In this document: positions 55,624 to 64,000 of the stretch, piece by piece
Numbering within the stretch: position 1 is the stretch's first letter
Layout of the letters: every line of letters starts with the position of its first letter
Position numbers and translations under genes: made by a program
Origin: Jeotgalibaca ciconiae
Lineage (GTDB): Bacteria > Bacillota > Bacilli > Lactobacillales > Aerococcaceae
DNA length: 64,000 nt
Assembly (NCBI RefSeq): GCF_003955755.1
Contig: NZ_CP034465.1
Coordinates: forward strand, 2,536,001-2,600,000
Direction: 5' to 3'
Notes under the pieces: model-generated
What the model saw: only the letters and a program-made list of their open reading frames with translations
Told to the model about the DNA's origin: nothing
Database searches by the model: none

Positions 55624-57042
55624 ATGGCAGATTTTAAAGAGCATTCACAAGCAAATGAAGAGGAATTAAATGTAACACCCGAAGAAATTACTTCTGAAAC
55701 TGCAGGAGAGAATGAAGAAGTTGAACCAACACCTGTATCCCCGATTACAGTTAATACGGATGAGGAAGTAGATTCTGCTCTTCAAGAAGTAGAAGATTTT
55801 GCTCCAGAAGATATTGAAAATAATTTAGTTCCAAAGCGCGAACCAGATTCAGAAAACAGCGAATTGACAATGGATGAAATGTTGGACGCATACCCACCAT
55901 TAGAAGTTGGCGATACCGTTCAAGGTGAAGTTTTAACGATTGAAGACAATCAAGCAATCGTGGGAATAAGCGGACGTGGTGTAGAAGGAGTCATTCCTTA
56001 TAAAGAATTGTCTGCAAAACCATTTGATGACATTAAAGAAGTTCTTAATGTAGGCGATGTGGTTGATTTAGTGGTTATTAAACAAATCAAAGATAAAGAG
56101 AACGGAAGTTTCTTGCTCTCCAAACGCCGTCTAGATGCTAAAAAAGTATGGAAAGATATCCAAGAGAAACACGACAACAACGAATACATCGAAGCACCTG
56201 TCAAAGAAGTGGTTAAAGGCGGACTTGTTGTAGATGTTGGGGTACGAGGATTTGTTCCTGCATCTATGGTTGAAGAGTACTTTGTAGAAGATTTTTCAGA
56301 GTATAAAGGGAAAACAATGACCTTCAAAATTGTTGAACTTGAACCAAGTGAAAATCGTCTAATTCTTTCTCACAAAGCTGTTGTAGAAGAAGAAAAAGCA
56401 ACGCTAAGCGAAGAAAGAATGAATACCCTCACTGAAGGAGATACGGTAGAAGGAACAGTTGCACGTCTTACAAACTTTGGTGCATTTATTGATCTAGGCG
56501 GAGTGGATGGACTTGTTCATATCTCTCAAATTGCTCATGAACACGTGAATAGCCCAGGAGACGTATTGACAATTGGTGAAAAAGTAAATGTCAGAGTATT
56601 ATCAGTAGATAAAGATCGTGGTCGTGTATCATTAAGTATTAAAGATACTCTACCAGGACCTTGGGAAACAGTTGAAGAAAAAGCGCCAGTTGATTCTGTT
56701 TTAACTGGAACAGTCAAAAGATTGACAAGCTTTGGAGCATTTGTTGAGGTATTCCCTGGAGTAGAAGGATTGGTACATATTTCTCAAATATCTCACCAAC
56801 ATATCGCAACTCCACACGAAGTACTTCAAGAAGGTCAAGAGATTGAAGTGAAAGTACTGGATGTGAAGCCAGAGGAGCACCGTTTATCATTGAGCATCAA
56901 AGCATTGCAAGATCAAAAAGAAGGAGCATCAGGTGCAGTTGAACCAGAATCAGCAGGTACTTACGAAGATGACTCTGATTCAGCATTCACACTAGGTGAT
57001 GTATTGGGTGATCAATTGAAAGACTTGCAAGATAACGAATAA
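55624..57042 (+). CDS. rpsA: 30S ribosomal protein S1 homolog (four S1 domains)
   Basis: 472 residues from the chosen ATG (TAGGAGG upstream; an ATG 11 codons earlier would lie before that site). An acidic N-terminal extension of roughly 95 residues precedes four S1 RNA-binding repeats, the last two being the clearest: GTVARLTNFGAFIDLGGVDG and GTVKRLTSFGAFVEVFPGVE, each followed by LVHISQI. It is longer than the B. subtilis YpfD form (382). In low-GC Gram-positives S1 is not always ribosome-bound; it can act as a general mRNA-binding factor. Confidence 0.93.
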   Translation: MADFKEHSQANEEELNVTPEEITSETAGENEEVEPTPVSPITVNTDEEVDSALQEVEDFAPEDIENNLVPKREPDSENSELTMDEMLDAYPPLEVGDTVQGEVLTIEDNQAIVGISGRGVEGVIPYKELSAKPFDDIKEVLNVGDVVDLVVIKQIKDKENGSFLLSKRRLDAKKVWKDIQEKHDNNEYIEAPVKEVVKGGLVVDVGVRGFVPASMVEEYFVEDFSEYKGKTMTFKIVELEPSENRLILSHKAVVEEEKATLSEERMNTLTEGDTVEGTVARLTNFGAFIDLGGVDGLVHISQIAHEHVNSPGDVLTIGEKVNVRVLSVDKDRGRVSLSIKDTLPGPWETVEEKAPVDSVLTGTVKRLTSFGAFVEVFPGVEGLVHISQISHQHIATPHEVLQEGQEIEVKVLDVKPEEHRLSLSIKALQDQKEGASGAVEPESAGTYEDDSDSAFTLGDVLGDQLKDLQDNE

Positions 57043-57055
57043 ACAAAATGCTGAT

Positions 57056-57088
57056 AGGACATGGATGTCTATCCATGTCCTTTTCTAT
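57056..57088 (+). terminator. Terminator of rpsA
   Basis: Perfect 10-base stem GGACATGGAT / ATCCATGTCC with a 4-base loop and TTTTCT. Confidence 0.88.
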
Positions 57089-57124
57089 GGAAAAAATAAG
57101 AAAATGAAATAGGGAGTGATGTAA

Positions 57125-58438
57125 ATGCCGAATCCTGTTATTGCAATTGTAGGAAGACCAAATGTTGGTAAATCGACTATTTTTAATCGTCTAGCGGGAG
57201 AAAGGATTTCCATCGTCGAGGATATTCCCGGTGTAACAAGAGATCGAATCTATGCAGAAGGTGAATGGTTAGGTAGAACATTCGATATTATCGATACAGG
57301 TGGAATTGATCTCAAGGACGAACCATTTATGAGTCAAATTAAGCTACAAGCTCAAGTTGCGATGGAAGAAGCAGATATTATTATCTTTATTACAAGTGTG
57401 CGAGAAGGCGTGACAGAGGGCGACGAAAACGTAGCTCGCTTATTGTATCAATCTGGCAAGCCTGTAATTCTTGCAGTAAATAAAGCTGATAATCCTGAAA
57501 TGCGCGCAGATATTTTTGAGTTTTACAGTTTGGGTCTTGGAGATCCCTATCCAATCTCTGGGAGCCATGGTTTAGGTTTAGGAGATTTATTGGATGCTGT
57601 GGTAGCAGAACTGCCTCCAGAAGAACACTTTACTGATGACGAGGATGTTATTAACTTCTGTTTAATTGGCCGTCCAAATGTTGGGAAGTCTTCCCTTGTA
57701 AATGCAATTCTTGGCGAAGAAAGAGTAATTGTATCAGATATTGCTGGAACCACACGTGATGCAATTGATACAACGTTTACTGATTCTGAAGGTGTTAAAT
57801 TCAGGATGATTGATACCGCCGGAATCCGTAAAAAAGGAAAAGTAACAGAATCAACCGAAAAATTCAGTGTCATGCGTGCTATTCGTGCAATTGACCGCTC
57901 AGATGTTGTTCTCATGATTTTGAATGCAGAAGAAGGCATTCGTGAGCAGGATAAACGAGTTGCTGGTTATGCACATGAAGCTGGAAAAGGCATTGTAATT
58001 ATTGTTAATAAATGGGATAAACTTGAAAAAGATAATCATACAATGAATAAATTCGAAACAGATATTCGCGATGAGTTCCAATATCTTTCCTATGCTCCTA
58101 TCCTATATGTTTCAGCCTTGACAAAACAACGGTTGGTACAAATTCCTGATAAGATTAAAGAAGTGAGTAAGTCTCAAAATCAACGTATCTCTTCTTCTTT
58201 ACTGAATGACGTCTTGATGGATGCCATAGCTAGAAATCCGACGCCAACGGATAAAGGCAGGAGATTGAAGATTTATTATATTACTCAGGTGGGTGTAAAA
58301 CCTCCTACATTCGTTCTTTTTGTGAATGATCCAGAATTACTGCATTTTTCATATGAGCGGTTTATTGAAAATCAAATTCGAAATACTTTTAATTTTGAAG
58401 GTACACCTTTTAAAGTTATTGCAAGACAGAAGAAATAA
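57125..58438 (+). CDS. der: Ribosome biogenesis GTPase Der (EngA)
   Basis: A 437-residue double GTPase needed for 50S subunit assembly. First G domain: [14 protein letters not shown] (about 9-22), DTGG, NKAD. Second G domain: [15 protein letters not shown] (about 182-196), [17 protein letters not shown]-terminal KH-like domain (about 350-437) has [20 protein letters not shown]. The ATG follows AGGGAGTGA. Only Der and related EngA proteins carry two tandem G domains, so the identification is secure. Confidence 0.98.
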   Translation: MPNPVIAIVGRPNVGKSTIFNRLAGERISIVEDIPGVTRDRIYAEGEWLGRTFDIIDTGGIDLKDEPFMSQIKLQAQVAMEEADIIIFITSVREGVTEGDENVARLLYQSGKPVILAVNKADNPEMRADIFEFYSLGLGDPYPISGSHGLGLGDLLDAVVAELPPEEHFTDDEDVINFCLIGRPNVGKSSLVNAILGEERVIVSDIAGTTRDAIDTTFTDSEGVKFRMIDTAGIRKKGKVTESTEKFSVMRAIRAIDRSDVVLMILNAEEGIREQDKRVAGYAHEAGKGIVIIVNKWDKLEKDNHTMNKFETDIRDEFQYLSYAPILYVSALTKQRLVQIPDKIKEVSKSQNQRISSSLLNDVLMDAIARNPTPTDKGRRLKIYYITQVGVKPPTFVLFVNDPELLHFSYERFIENQIRNTFNFEGTPFKVIARQKK

Positions 58439-58639
58439 ACCATAAGAATCAATCAAAAATACTTTATAATCATTGCAGTACCAACTTTTCTATGATATTC
58501 TGTATTAGGAATTACCAATAAAATAGTTGGAATTTCCTTCACTATTTTTGGACCACTCAAAAGTAGTTCATCATGTTTTTTAATAGAAAGTCTATAAAAG
58601 CATGGATCTTCTTTTTTTGGCAGGAGGTGAAAAGACAAT

Positions 58640-58918
58640 ATGACGAACAAAGCTGAATTAGTAGAAAGAGTTGCTGATAAAACAAACCTTACCAAAAAGG
58701 AAGTTACAGCTACAGTAGATGCATTATTTGAAGTAATTCAAGAAGCTTTACAAAGCGGTGAAAAAGTTCAAGTTATCGGATTTGGTAACTTTGAAGTTCG
58801 TGACCGTGCGGCTCGTAAAGGACGTAACCCTCAAACAGGGGAAGAAATCCAAATCGAAGCAACTAAAGTTCCTGCTTTCAAACCAGGTAAAGCATTGAAA
58901 GATGCAGTAAAACAATAA
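58640..58918 (+). CDS. hup: DNA-binding protein HU
   Basis: A 92-residue nucleoid protein that bends DNA as a dimer. It begins [20 protein letters not shown] and carries the DNA-gripping arm [21 protein letters not shown] (split near residues 46-66) and [24 protein letters not shown] precedes the ATG by about 9 bases. It has an isolated position with a strong terminator, as expected for a highly expressed single gene. The roughly 200 bases upstream hold no other feature I can support. Confidence 0.98.
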   Translation: MTNKAELVERVADKTNLTKKEVTATVDALFEVIQEALQSGEKVQVIGFGNFEVRDRAARKGRNPQTGEEIQIEATKVPAFKPGKALKDAVKQ

Positions 58919-58926
58919 GCTAGATC

Positions 58927-58958
58927 GACCGAAGACGAAACGTCTTCGGTTTTTTCTT
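58927..58958 (+). terminator. Terminator of hup
   Basis: Perfect 9-base stem ACCGAAGAC... / CGTCTTCGGT with a GAAA tetraloop and six T residues. Confidence 0.9.
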
Positions 58959-59086
58959 TTTATTTGACCTTTTCTTATAAAACGTATTATGCTAGAGAAA
59001 AGTTCTGTATTATCAAAGTTGACTTACATACATAAAATTTAGAATATGGTAAAATAAAGGTAGAAGGTTAGGGTAGGTGGATACTA

Positions 59087-60367
59087 TTGAATAATGATGC
59101 AGAAAAAATGTTTGACGCAATTCGAGAGAATGAGCAGGAAAAGGCTCTTGTTTATTTTAATGAATCTCTAAAAAAAGCGAAAATAGAAAAAGATATTGAA
59201 GGGTTAGCTGAATTTGCACGTTCCTTGCACATGGCTGGTTTTTTGGAACAATCTAAAGAGTCCTATTTATTATTACAAGAACTAGCTCCAGAAATAGAAG
59301 AATGGAACCTCTTTCTAGCAGAAATCGCCATTGATCAAAATCAAACCGATTCTGGTTTAGATTTGTTGCTCCAGTTTGATGAAGAGAGTGAATTATATCC
59401 AAACGCACTATTGATGCTTGCTGATGCTTATCAAACAATGGGCTTATACGAAGTGAGTGAGCATAAAATAAAAGAAGCGATGAGGATTCTTCCTGACGAG
59501 CCTGTTTTAGTTTATGCACTTGCTCAACTGTATCATACAAGCGGCAAATATAAAGAAGCAATTATTTTATACGAACAATTAGTGGAGGAAGAAACACAAG
59601 ATTTATGGCAAGAGAACCTGTTTATACTTCTTGCGGATTGTCACAATGCTATTGGGAATTTTGAAGAAGGAATTGATTACTTAGAACAAATTTATCAAGA
59701 AGATCATACTTCCGACAGTCTATTTCAATTAGGTTTTGCCTATTTACAATTAAAACAATTTCCAAGAGCTGTCCAAATTTTTGAACAGTTATTGGAAATG
59801 GATCCCGATTACAATAGTGCTTATTTCTACTTAGCTGAGTCACTTGATGAAGAACATAGGCATGAAGAAGCTTTAGATGCTATTCAAAAAGGAATTGATA
59901 TAGATCCTTATCAACCAGAATTCTTTTTATTTCAGGCAAAACTTTATCTTAAATTATCTGAAGAAAATGAAGCTGAAAAAAGTTTGGATCAAGTCTTACA
60001 TTTAGATCCTGATTTGATGGAAGCAAAATTACTGAAAATAGATTTATTAATCGGTCAAGAATCGTACGATGAAGTGATTCAAATGATTGAGACAGAAGAT
60101 AACGAAGGAATCTATCATCCAAACTATGAATGGAGATTAGCAAAAGTCTATAATGAAATAGAAGAATTTGTGAAGGCAGCTGCTCATTTTGATAAAGCTT
60201 ATCTTACACTAGCAGACAATCTTTCTTTCTTAGAAGATTACAGTGAGTTTCTTCGAGAGGAAGCAAATGATACTAAATTAGCAGAGTTAGTCGCAAAAGC
60301 ACTGATGCTAGATCCGAACCATACTTACTTTAATGAATTGCGAGAGAATCTGTTAACGAGTGAGTAA
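59087..60367 (+). CDS. ypiA: Tetratricopeptide repeat protein (YpiA-like)
   Basis: A 426-residue cytoplasmic protein composed almost wholly of TPR helix pairs (for example LYHTSGKYKEAIILYEQLVE, AYLQLKQFPRAVQIFEQLLE and FYLAESLDEEHRHEEALDAI), so it is a protein-interaction scaffold. The gene pair with ypiB downstream is the B. subtilis ypiA-ypiB order. The TTG start at 59087 has a GTAGGTGG site. The partner protein cannot be read from sequence. Confidence 0.85.
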   Translation: MNNDAEKMFDAIRENEQEKALVYFNESLKKAKIEKDIEGLAEFARSLHMAGFLEQSKESYLLLQELAPEIEEWNLFLAEIAIDQNQTDSGLDLLLQFDEESELYPNALLMLADAYQTMGLYEVSEHKIKEAMRILPDEPVLVYALAQLYHTSGKYKEAIILYEQLVEEETQDLWQENLFILLADCHNAIGNFEEGIDYLEQIYQEDHTSDSLFQLGFAYLQLKQFPRAVQIFEQLLEMDPDYNSAYFYLAESLDEEHRHEEALDAIQKGIDIDPYQPEFFLFQAKLYLKLSEENEAEKSLDQVLHLDPDLMEAKLLKIDLLIGQESYDEVIQMIETEDNEGIYHPNYEWRLAKVYNEIEEFVKAAAHFDKAYLTLADNLSFLEDYSEFLREEANDTKLAELVAKALMLDPNHTYFNELRENLLTSE

Positions 60368-60389
60368 CCACTGAAAGGGGGAGGAGAAC

Positions 60390-60941
60390 ATGAGACGGCC
60401 AACATTAGAAGAAAAGAAGACGTTCATCACATGGTTTATACAGAATCATCAATTAAAAAGAAGAGAATCGCTTTGGATTTTGAATTACTTACTAAACCAT
60501 GAATTATTATTAAAGAACATCCATTTTGTTGAAAATATCGCTCTTACAAACCGCGGTATGGGATTAGCGACCGTTACGAGTTCAAATGAACCGTTTGTTT
60601 ACTACAAAGAAGGGAAAAGGTACGATGACCCTGAACAAGCATTTCATGACCTGCGTTTAAATTGGAAAGAAGATTTTTACTTGGAACTTTATTTTGAACA
60701 ATCTTATCAAGTTCTTTCGTTTTATAGTGTATTAGAAGCCAATCCATTTGAAGATGGAGATAAATTATTTTCTCCAGAAGTTGTGAGTATTGTTGATCAA
60801 TCACTTAAAAAACTTGCGTGGCAAGAACGAAAAAATCATCTTATGCAATTAATAGACACAGCCCTTATCGAAAAAGACGAAGAAAAATTTAAGAAGTACA
60901 CAGAAGAGTTAAAAGAAATTGATGAAAAAAATATGATATAA
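60390..60941 (+). CDS. reoY: YpiB/ReoY family protein (UPF0302)
   Basis: A 183-residue protein of the UPF0302/YpiB family. The N-terminal segment EKKTFITWFIQNHQLKRRESLWILNYLLN and the VENIALTNRGMGLATV block identify it. In Listeria the homologue ReoY works with ReoM to promote ClpCP degradation of MurA and so to tune peptidoglycan synthesis. A coiled acidic C-terminus (about 150-183) is visible. The ATG follows GGGGGAGGA. It lies 22 bases after ypiA, so both are probably co-transcribed. Confidence 0.88.
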   Translation: MRRPTLEEKKTFITWFIQNHQLKRRESLWILNYLLNHELLLKNIHFVENIALTNRGMGLATVTSSNEPFVYYKEGKRYDDPEQAFHDLRLNWKEDFYLELYFEQSYQVLSFYSVLEANPFEDGDKLFSPEVVSIVDQSLKKLAWQERKNHLMQLIDTALIEKDEEKFKKYTEELKEIDEKNMI

Positions 60942-60984
60942 ATTGCTTTCTAGATGTGATGAAAAGCAATAGATTGGATTTAAC

Positions 60985-62562
60985 ATGATTAATATAAAGC
61001 AAATACCTGAATTTAATAAGGCGGCCTCTCTCATAGAAAAAATTGAAAAAGAAGGATATGAGGCTTATTTTGTGGGTGGTGGAGTACGTGACACGTTACT
61101 TCACCTACCTATTTCAGATGTGGATATTGCTAGCAGTGCAACCCCAGAAGAAATAAAGCGTTTTTTTCCAGTGACCTTTGATGTTGGAATCCAACATGGA
61201 ACCGTTATGGTGTTACATGAGAAAGAAACTTATGAGATTACTACTTTTCGAACGGAATCAAAATATGAAAAATTTCGGCGACCGGAGAAAGTAGATTATG
61301 TCAGAAGTTTAGAAGAAGACCTAAAGCGTCGAGACTTTACTATTAATGCAATTGCCCTGAATAGAAATGGGCAGCTGGTTGATCCCTTTGATGGACAAAT
61401 TGATATAAAAAATAAATTAATAAGAGCGGTAGGGAATCCCTCTGAACGATTTCGTGAAGATGCCTTGAGAATGATGAGAGCAGCTCGTTTTATGAGCCAA
61501 TTAGGTTTTGATATTGAAGAGAAAACGAAAGAAGCGGTTGAGTATTATCATCCATTACTTTCAAAAATTGCAGTTGAAAGAATTCGCGAAGAATGGACAA
61601 AATTATTAATTGGGAGAAACAGAAAAGGAGGAGTAAAATTTTTTATAGAAACGCGATTGTTTCAGATGTGTCCTGGTTTTCAAAATCGTTCAGAAGATTT
61701 GGTTGACCTAGCGTTATTTCCCCATCAATTTCAGACGCCATTAATCGCTTGGACGGTTTTATTGTATTTTTTAAAAATTGATGAGGAAGAAGTAAGTTCT
61801 TTTCTAAGAGCGTGGAAACTTTCTAATAAAGAGATTTCAAATGTACGAACTGCATTATACGCTTTAAGAGTACGGATGGAACGTTTTTGGGATAACCATC
61901 TCCTGTTTGCAACTGGAATAAAAATTGCGTTAGAAATAGAAGACATTATGGCAGGATTTGGTGTGGTAAATGATATAAATCGACTGCTGGCTCTTGATAA
62001 AACTCTGCCCATACATTCAACACACGATATCCAAATTAATGGAAATGAAGTAATTCATTTGTTAGGATTTAATCGTGGTGGTCCTTATCTGGGCACCATC
62101 TTGGAAGATGTAAAAGATCGAATTCTGAGTGGCAGCTTACCAAACAACAAAAAACAAATTGAAACATTTATTTTAAAAAGAAGATTCATTTATCTGGATG
62201 AAGTGAAAAAAAAAGAGTATATTGTGGAAGAAGGGAATAGCGCCAGATCTATAGAATTAGGAGATACAGGAGTGCTGTCTTCGCCTAGCTTGCTTTCTTT
62301 TATGGAGGAGAGCTGCAAAGAAATGATTGAAGGTCTTGTTGAAGAAGATGAAACGTCCGTAGGTACTTTTGTCAGCATGAATCATCACTATCTTACAGAA
62401 ATCGGCTCAAAAATCATCATTGAAACACGGATTAAAGAATTATCTGGAAAAAAATATTCATTTTCCATTGTTGCGAGAAATGGCGATGATATCGTTGCTA
62501 TTGGAGAACATACCAGAAAAATCATTAACAAAAACGAATTTAGGAATAAATTAACAAAATGA
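60985..62562 (+). CDS. cca: CCA tRNA nucleotidyltransferase fused to a hotdog thioesterase-like domain
   Basis: A 525-residue protein; ordinary class II CCA enzymes in Firmicutes have about 400. Residues 1-400 are a complete CCA-adding enzyme: GGGVRD at 31-36, catalytic DVD at 45-47, RRDFTINAIALN near 113-124, and FREDALRMMRAARF. Residues about 411-525 are an added domain resembling FlK-type hotdog thioesterases: PSLLSFMEES (434-443), TSVGT (457-461), NHHYLTEIG (466-474) and IGEHTRKII (506-514). The join includes nine consecutive A residues (62206-62214), where a one-base slip would stop translation shortly after, giving a normal-length CCA enzyme. The CCA assignment is firm; the second domain is from remembered family pattern. 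Confidence 0.9.
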   Translation: MINIKQIPEFNKAASLIEKIEKEGYEAYFVGGGVRDTLLHLPISDVDIASSATPEEIKRFFPVTFDVGIQHGTVMVLHEKETYEITTFRTESKYEKFRRPEKVDYVRSLEEDLKRRDFTINAIALNRNGQLVDPFDGQIDIKNKLIRAVGNPSERFREDALRMMRAARFMSQLGFDIEEKTKEAVEYYHPLLSKIAVERIREEWTKLLIGRNRKGGVKFFIETRLFQMCPGFQNRSEDLVDLALFPHQFQTPLIAWTVLLYFLKIDEEEVSSFLRAWKLSNKEISNVRTALYALRVRMERFWDNHLLFATGIKIALEIEDIMAGFGVVNDINRLLALDKTLPIHSTHDIQINGNEVIHLLGFNRGGPYLGTILEDVKDRILSGSLPNNKKQIETFILKRRFIYLDEVKKKEYIVEEGNSARSIELGDTGVLSSPSLLSFMEESCKEMIEGLVEEDETSVGTFVSMNHHYLTEIGSKIIIETRIKELSGKKYSFSIVARNGDDIVAIGEHTRKIINKNEFRNKLTK

Positions 62563-62628
62563 AAACCGTTCGAAAAACCCTTGAAATACTAGTGCAATGT
62601 TGATTTTGAAATATATAACAGTTGTCGC

Positions 62629-62658
62629 TTTTCATTTTATCAAATATATGATAAAATG
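62629..62658 (+). promoter_or_regulatory. Promoter with embedded 26-bp palindromic operator, upstream of the hypothetical gene at 62688
   Basis: Exact 10-base arms CATTTTATCA (62633-62642) and TGATAAAATG (62649-62658) flank AATATA. The right arm contains the -10 box TAAAAT (62652-62657) with a TG extension; TTTTCA lies 17 bases before it. The palindrome covers spacer and -10, the normal place for a repressor. Confidence 0.6.
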
Positions 62659-62687
62659 TTCACAAGATATAAGTCAGGAGTGAGAAA

Positions 62688-63158
62688 ATGAAAAAAGTAA
62701 TGTCGAGCTTAAAATTTATTTTCCGTAATGGTGAGACTTGGACAATTAGTCGTGAAAATATAGGTGATTTATGGATCAAACAAGTAACAACTAGTTATGG
62801 TAGAATTGGTAATAGTGAATTTCAAGAAATTCATCCTTGCGAATCATTGCGTATTGAGATTTTCCAAGAAGCAGACCATGTTAAATCTGATGATATTAAT
62901 TTAGGCGGTATTGAAGCAGGAATGTTTGATCGCGTTAAAAAATATCAAGATATTGAAATGATGGATATTATGTACCAAGATGAGGACCATCCGAAATCAG
63001 ATGTGATTGTCCAAAGCGATCGTATTTATTTCCCATATAAAGCACTGGACACTGATGGAAACGACAATGAATATCAATCATCTAAAACAGTTGCTGAAAA
63101 ATTATACATTGTTATTGATCCAACTAAAGACGTAGAAGAAATTTACCCTAACAAATAA
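62688..63158 (+). CDS. Hypothetical cytoplasmic protein
   Basis: A 156-residue soluble protein without signal peptide or membrane helix, starting MKKVMSSLKFIFRNGETWTI. It is acidic and rich in beta-type segments; a DHVKSDDINLGG motif and a second DHPKSDVIVQSDRIYFPY motif look like two related repeats. I do not recognise the family, though similar short proteins are seen as conserved hypotheticals in Lactobacillales. GGAGTGA precedes the ATG by about 6 bases. It is a single-gene unit with an operator-like promoter and its own terminator. Confidence 0.75.
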   Translation: MKKVMSSLKFIFRNGETWTISRENIGDLWIKQVTTSYGRIGNSEFQEIHPCESLRIEIFQEADHVKSDDINLGGIEAGMFDRVKKYQDIEMMDIMYQDEDHPKSDVIVQSDRIYFPYKALDTDGNDNEYQSSKTVAEKLYIVIDPTKDVEEIYPNK

Positions 63159-63169
63159 ATTACAAAAGA

Positions 63170-63212
63170 AACAAGGAGATTGAGACTCAGTTCTCGACCT
63201 CCTTGTTTTTCG
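63170..63212 (+). terminator. Terminator of the hypothetical gene
   Basis: ACAAGGAG with GAGA pairs with TCTC and CTCCTTGT, followed by TTTTT; some internal mismatches. Confidence 0.85.
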
Positions 63213-63349
63213 TTTCGCTTTTGTAAATAGATCTTATTCTGTTGTTTTTTCTAATCTTTACTAGGAAAGGCTACAATTATTTGTTTTTTTTTAGTAAAAT
63301 AGAGAAAGTATAGTAGATAAGATCAGTTGAATTGGAGCATTAAATAAAA

Positions 63350-64000
63350 ATGAGCTATGAAAATGAAATTTACGCAGTTGTTGATTTGGAAACAACCGGT
63401 TCTAGTTATCGAAAAGGAAATAAAATTTTTCAAATAGGAATAACGATGGTGCAGAACGATCAAATCATCCAAGATTATAATTTTACAATAAATCCTGGAC
63501 AAGCCATTCCACCTATGATTAAAGATTTGACAGGTATTAAAAATAAAGATGTAAAAAACGCGCCTTATTTTGAGGATGTTGCACCATATGTCCATAATTT
63601 ATTGGAGAATTGTATTTTTGTAGCACATAATATCGCTTTTGATTATCATTTTTTAAGTGAGTCATTTGTCTCAGTTGGATTGCCAGCTCTCAATCAAAAA
63701 GGAATTGATACAGTAGAATTAACAAAAATTCTATTTCCAACATTAAGCAGTTACCGCCTTTCAGACCTTTCCAAGTTTTTTGGAATTGAGCATGTGAATG
63801 TTCATGATGCTGCTGGAGATGCGAGAGCAACAGCTGAATTATTTATTGAATTAAAGAACAAGGCGGTTCATTTACCACTAGTCACGTTAGAGAAGCTTGC
63901 TTCGCTATCCCCGCATACTCAAAAAGACAATCAAATCTTCTTTGAGACATGTTTGGAAATAGCGCTTAAGAATAAACAAGCACTATCGGAAGAAATCATA
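63350..64000 (+). CDS. dinG: DinG-family exonuclease/helicase (N-terminal part; continues past the window)
   Basis: 217 codons are visible and the frame is open at the end. The N-terminal DEDDh exonuclease domain has Exo I VVDLETTG (about 10-17), Exo II VAHNIAFDYHFL (about 91-102) and Exo III HVNVHDAAGDARATAEL with the HDA..D catalytic pattern (about 151-167). After about residue 180 the linker to the helicase begins (TLEKLASLSPH). Fusion of this exonuclease to a DinG helicase is typical of Firmicutes, and dinG follows cca in related genomes; a stand-alone PolC-epsilon-like exonuclease is less likely. The ribosome site (GGAG) is 13 bases from the ATG, a rather long gap. Confidence 0.85.
   Translation, partial: MSYENEIYAVVDLETTGSSYRKGNKIFQIGITMVQNDQIIQDYNFTINPGQAIPPMIKDLTGIKNKDVKNAPYFEDVAPYVHNLLENCIFVAHNIAFDYHFLSESFVSVGLPALNQKGIDTVELTKILFPTLSSYRLSDLSKFFGIEHVNVHDAAGDARATAELFIELKNKAVHLPLVTLEKLASLSPHTQKDNQIFFETCLEIALKNKQALSEEII

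Noticed and set aside
58453-58695. An 80-codon minus-strand open frame between der and hup
   Set aside because: Its only ATG lies inside the HU coding region, no ribosome site is present, and it overlaps the hup ribosome site.

Overview
This window is a stretch of chromosome from a low-GC Gram-positive bacterium of the order Lactobacillales, most likely family Carnobacteriaceae or a close relative. The genus cannot be fixed from sequence alone. The evidence is A+T-rich DNA, strong AGGAGG ribosome sites, GTG/TTG starts, TTGACA/TATAAT promoters, and blocks that keep the Bacillus subtilis gene order but lack sporulation and respiratory genes (spoVS, cotE, resABC).

Layout. 1-851: a truncated minus-strand yidC, acylphosphatase, and a DUF1033 gene. 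996-8510: ftsK, then a BMP-type nucleoside ABC transporter (lipoprotein, ATPase, two permeases). 8899-16344: ymfF-ymfH-ymfI (linked to EF-P modification), rodZ-like ymfM, pgsA, cinA and LexA-boxed recA. 16825-27652: rny, ymdB, ymcA, mutS, mutL, msrB, ruvA, ruvB, queA. 27714-34334: a small DUF2929 membrane protein, dnaE, pfkA, pyk. 35007-45531: cvfB, fur, xerD, deoB, punA, ribT, scpA, scpB, rluB, a ResDE-type two-component pair, and ribU under an FMN riboswitch.

45532-51242 is the only clearly accessory region. It holds an ISL3-type element with an IS3-type remnant nested in it, a minus-strand secreted protein behind a 30-bp near-perfect palindrome, a small membrane-anchored protein, and decayed transposase fragments. 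From 51243 the core resumes: ferredoxin diverging from ypbB-recQ, then ypbE (LysM), cmk, rpsA, der, hup, ypiA, ypiB (reoY), cca, a hypothetical gene with an operator-like promoter, and the start of dinG.

The core genes serve DNA repair and recombination (recA, mutSL, ruvAB, recQ, xerD, dinG), chromosome segregation (ftsK, scpAB, hup), glycolysis (pfkA-pyk, with a CcpA-type cre site), nucleoside salvage (nup transporter, deoB, punA), envelope biology (rodZ, pgsA, reoY) and RNA/translation (rny, rpsA, der, cca, queA).

The most unusual points are a family of modular intergenic repeats at three loci, a tRNA CCA-adding enzyme fused to a hotdog-thioesterase-like domain across a run of nine A residues, and the operator-controlled secreted protein in the insertion-sequence graveyard.
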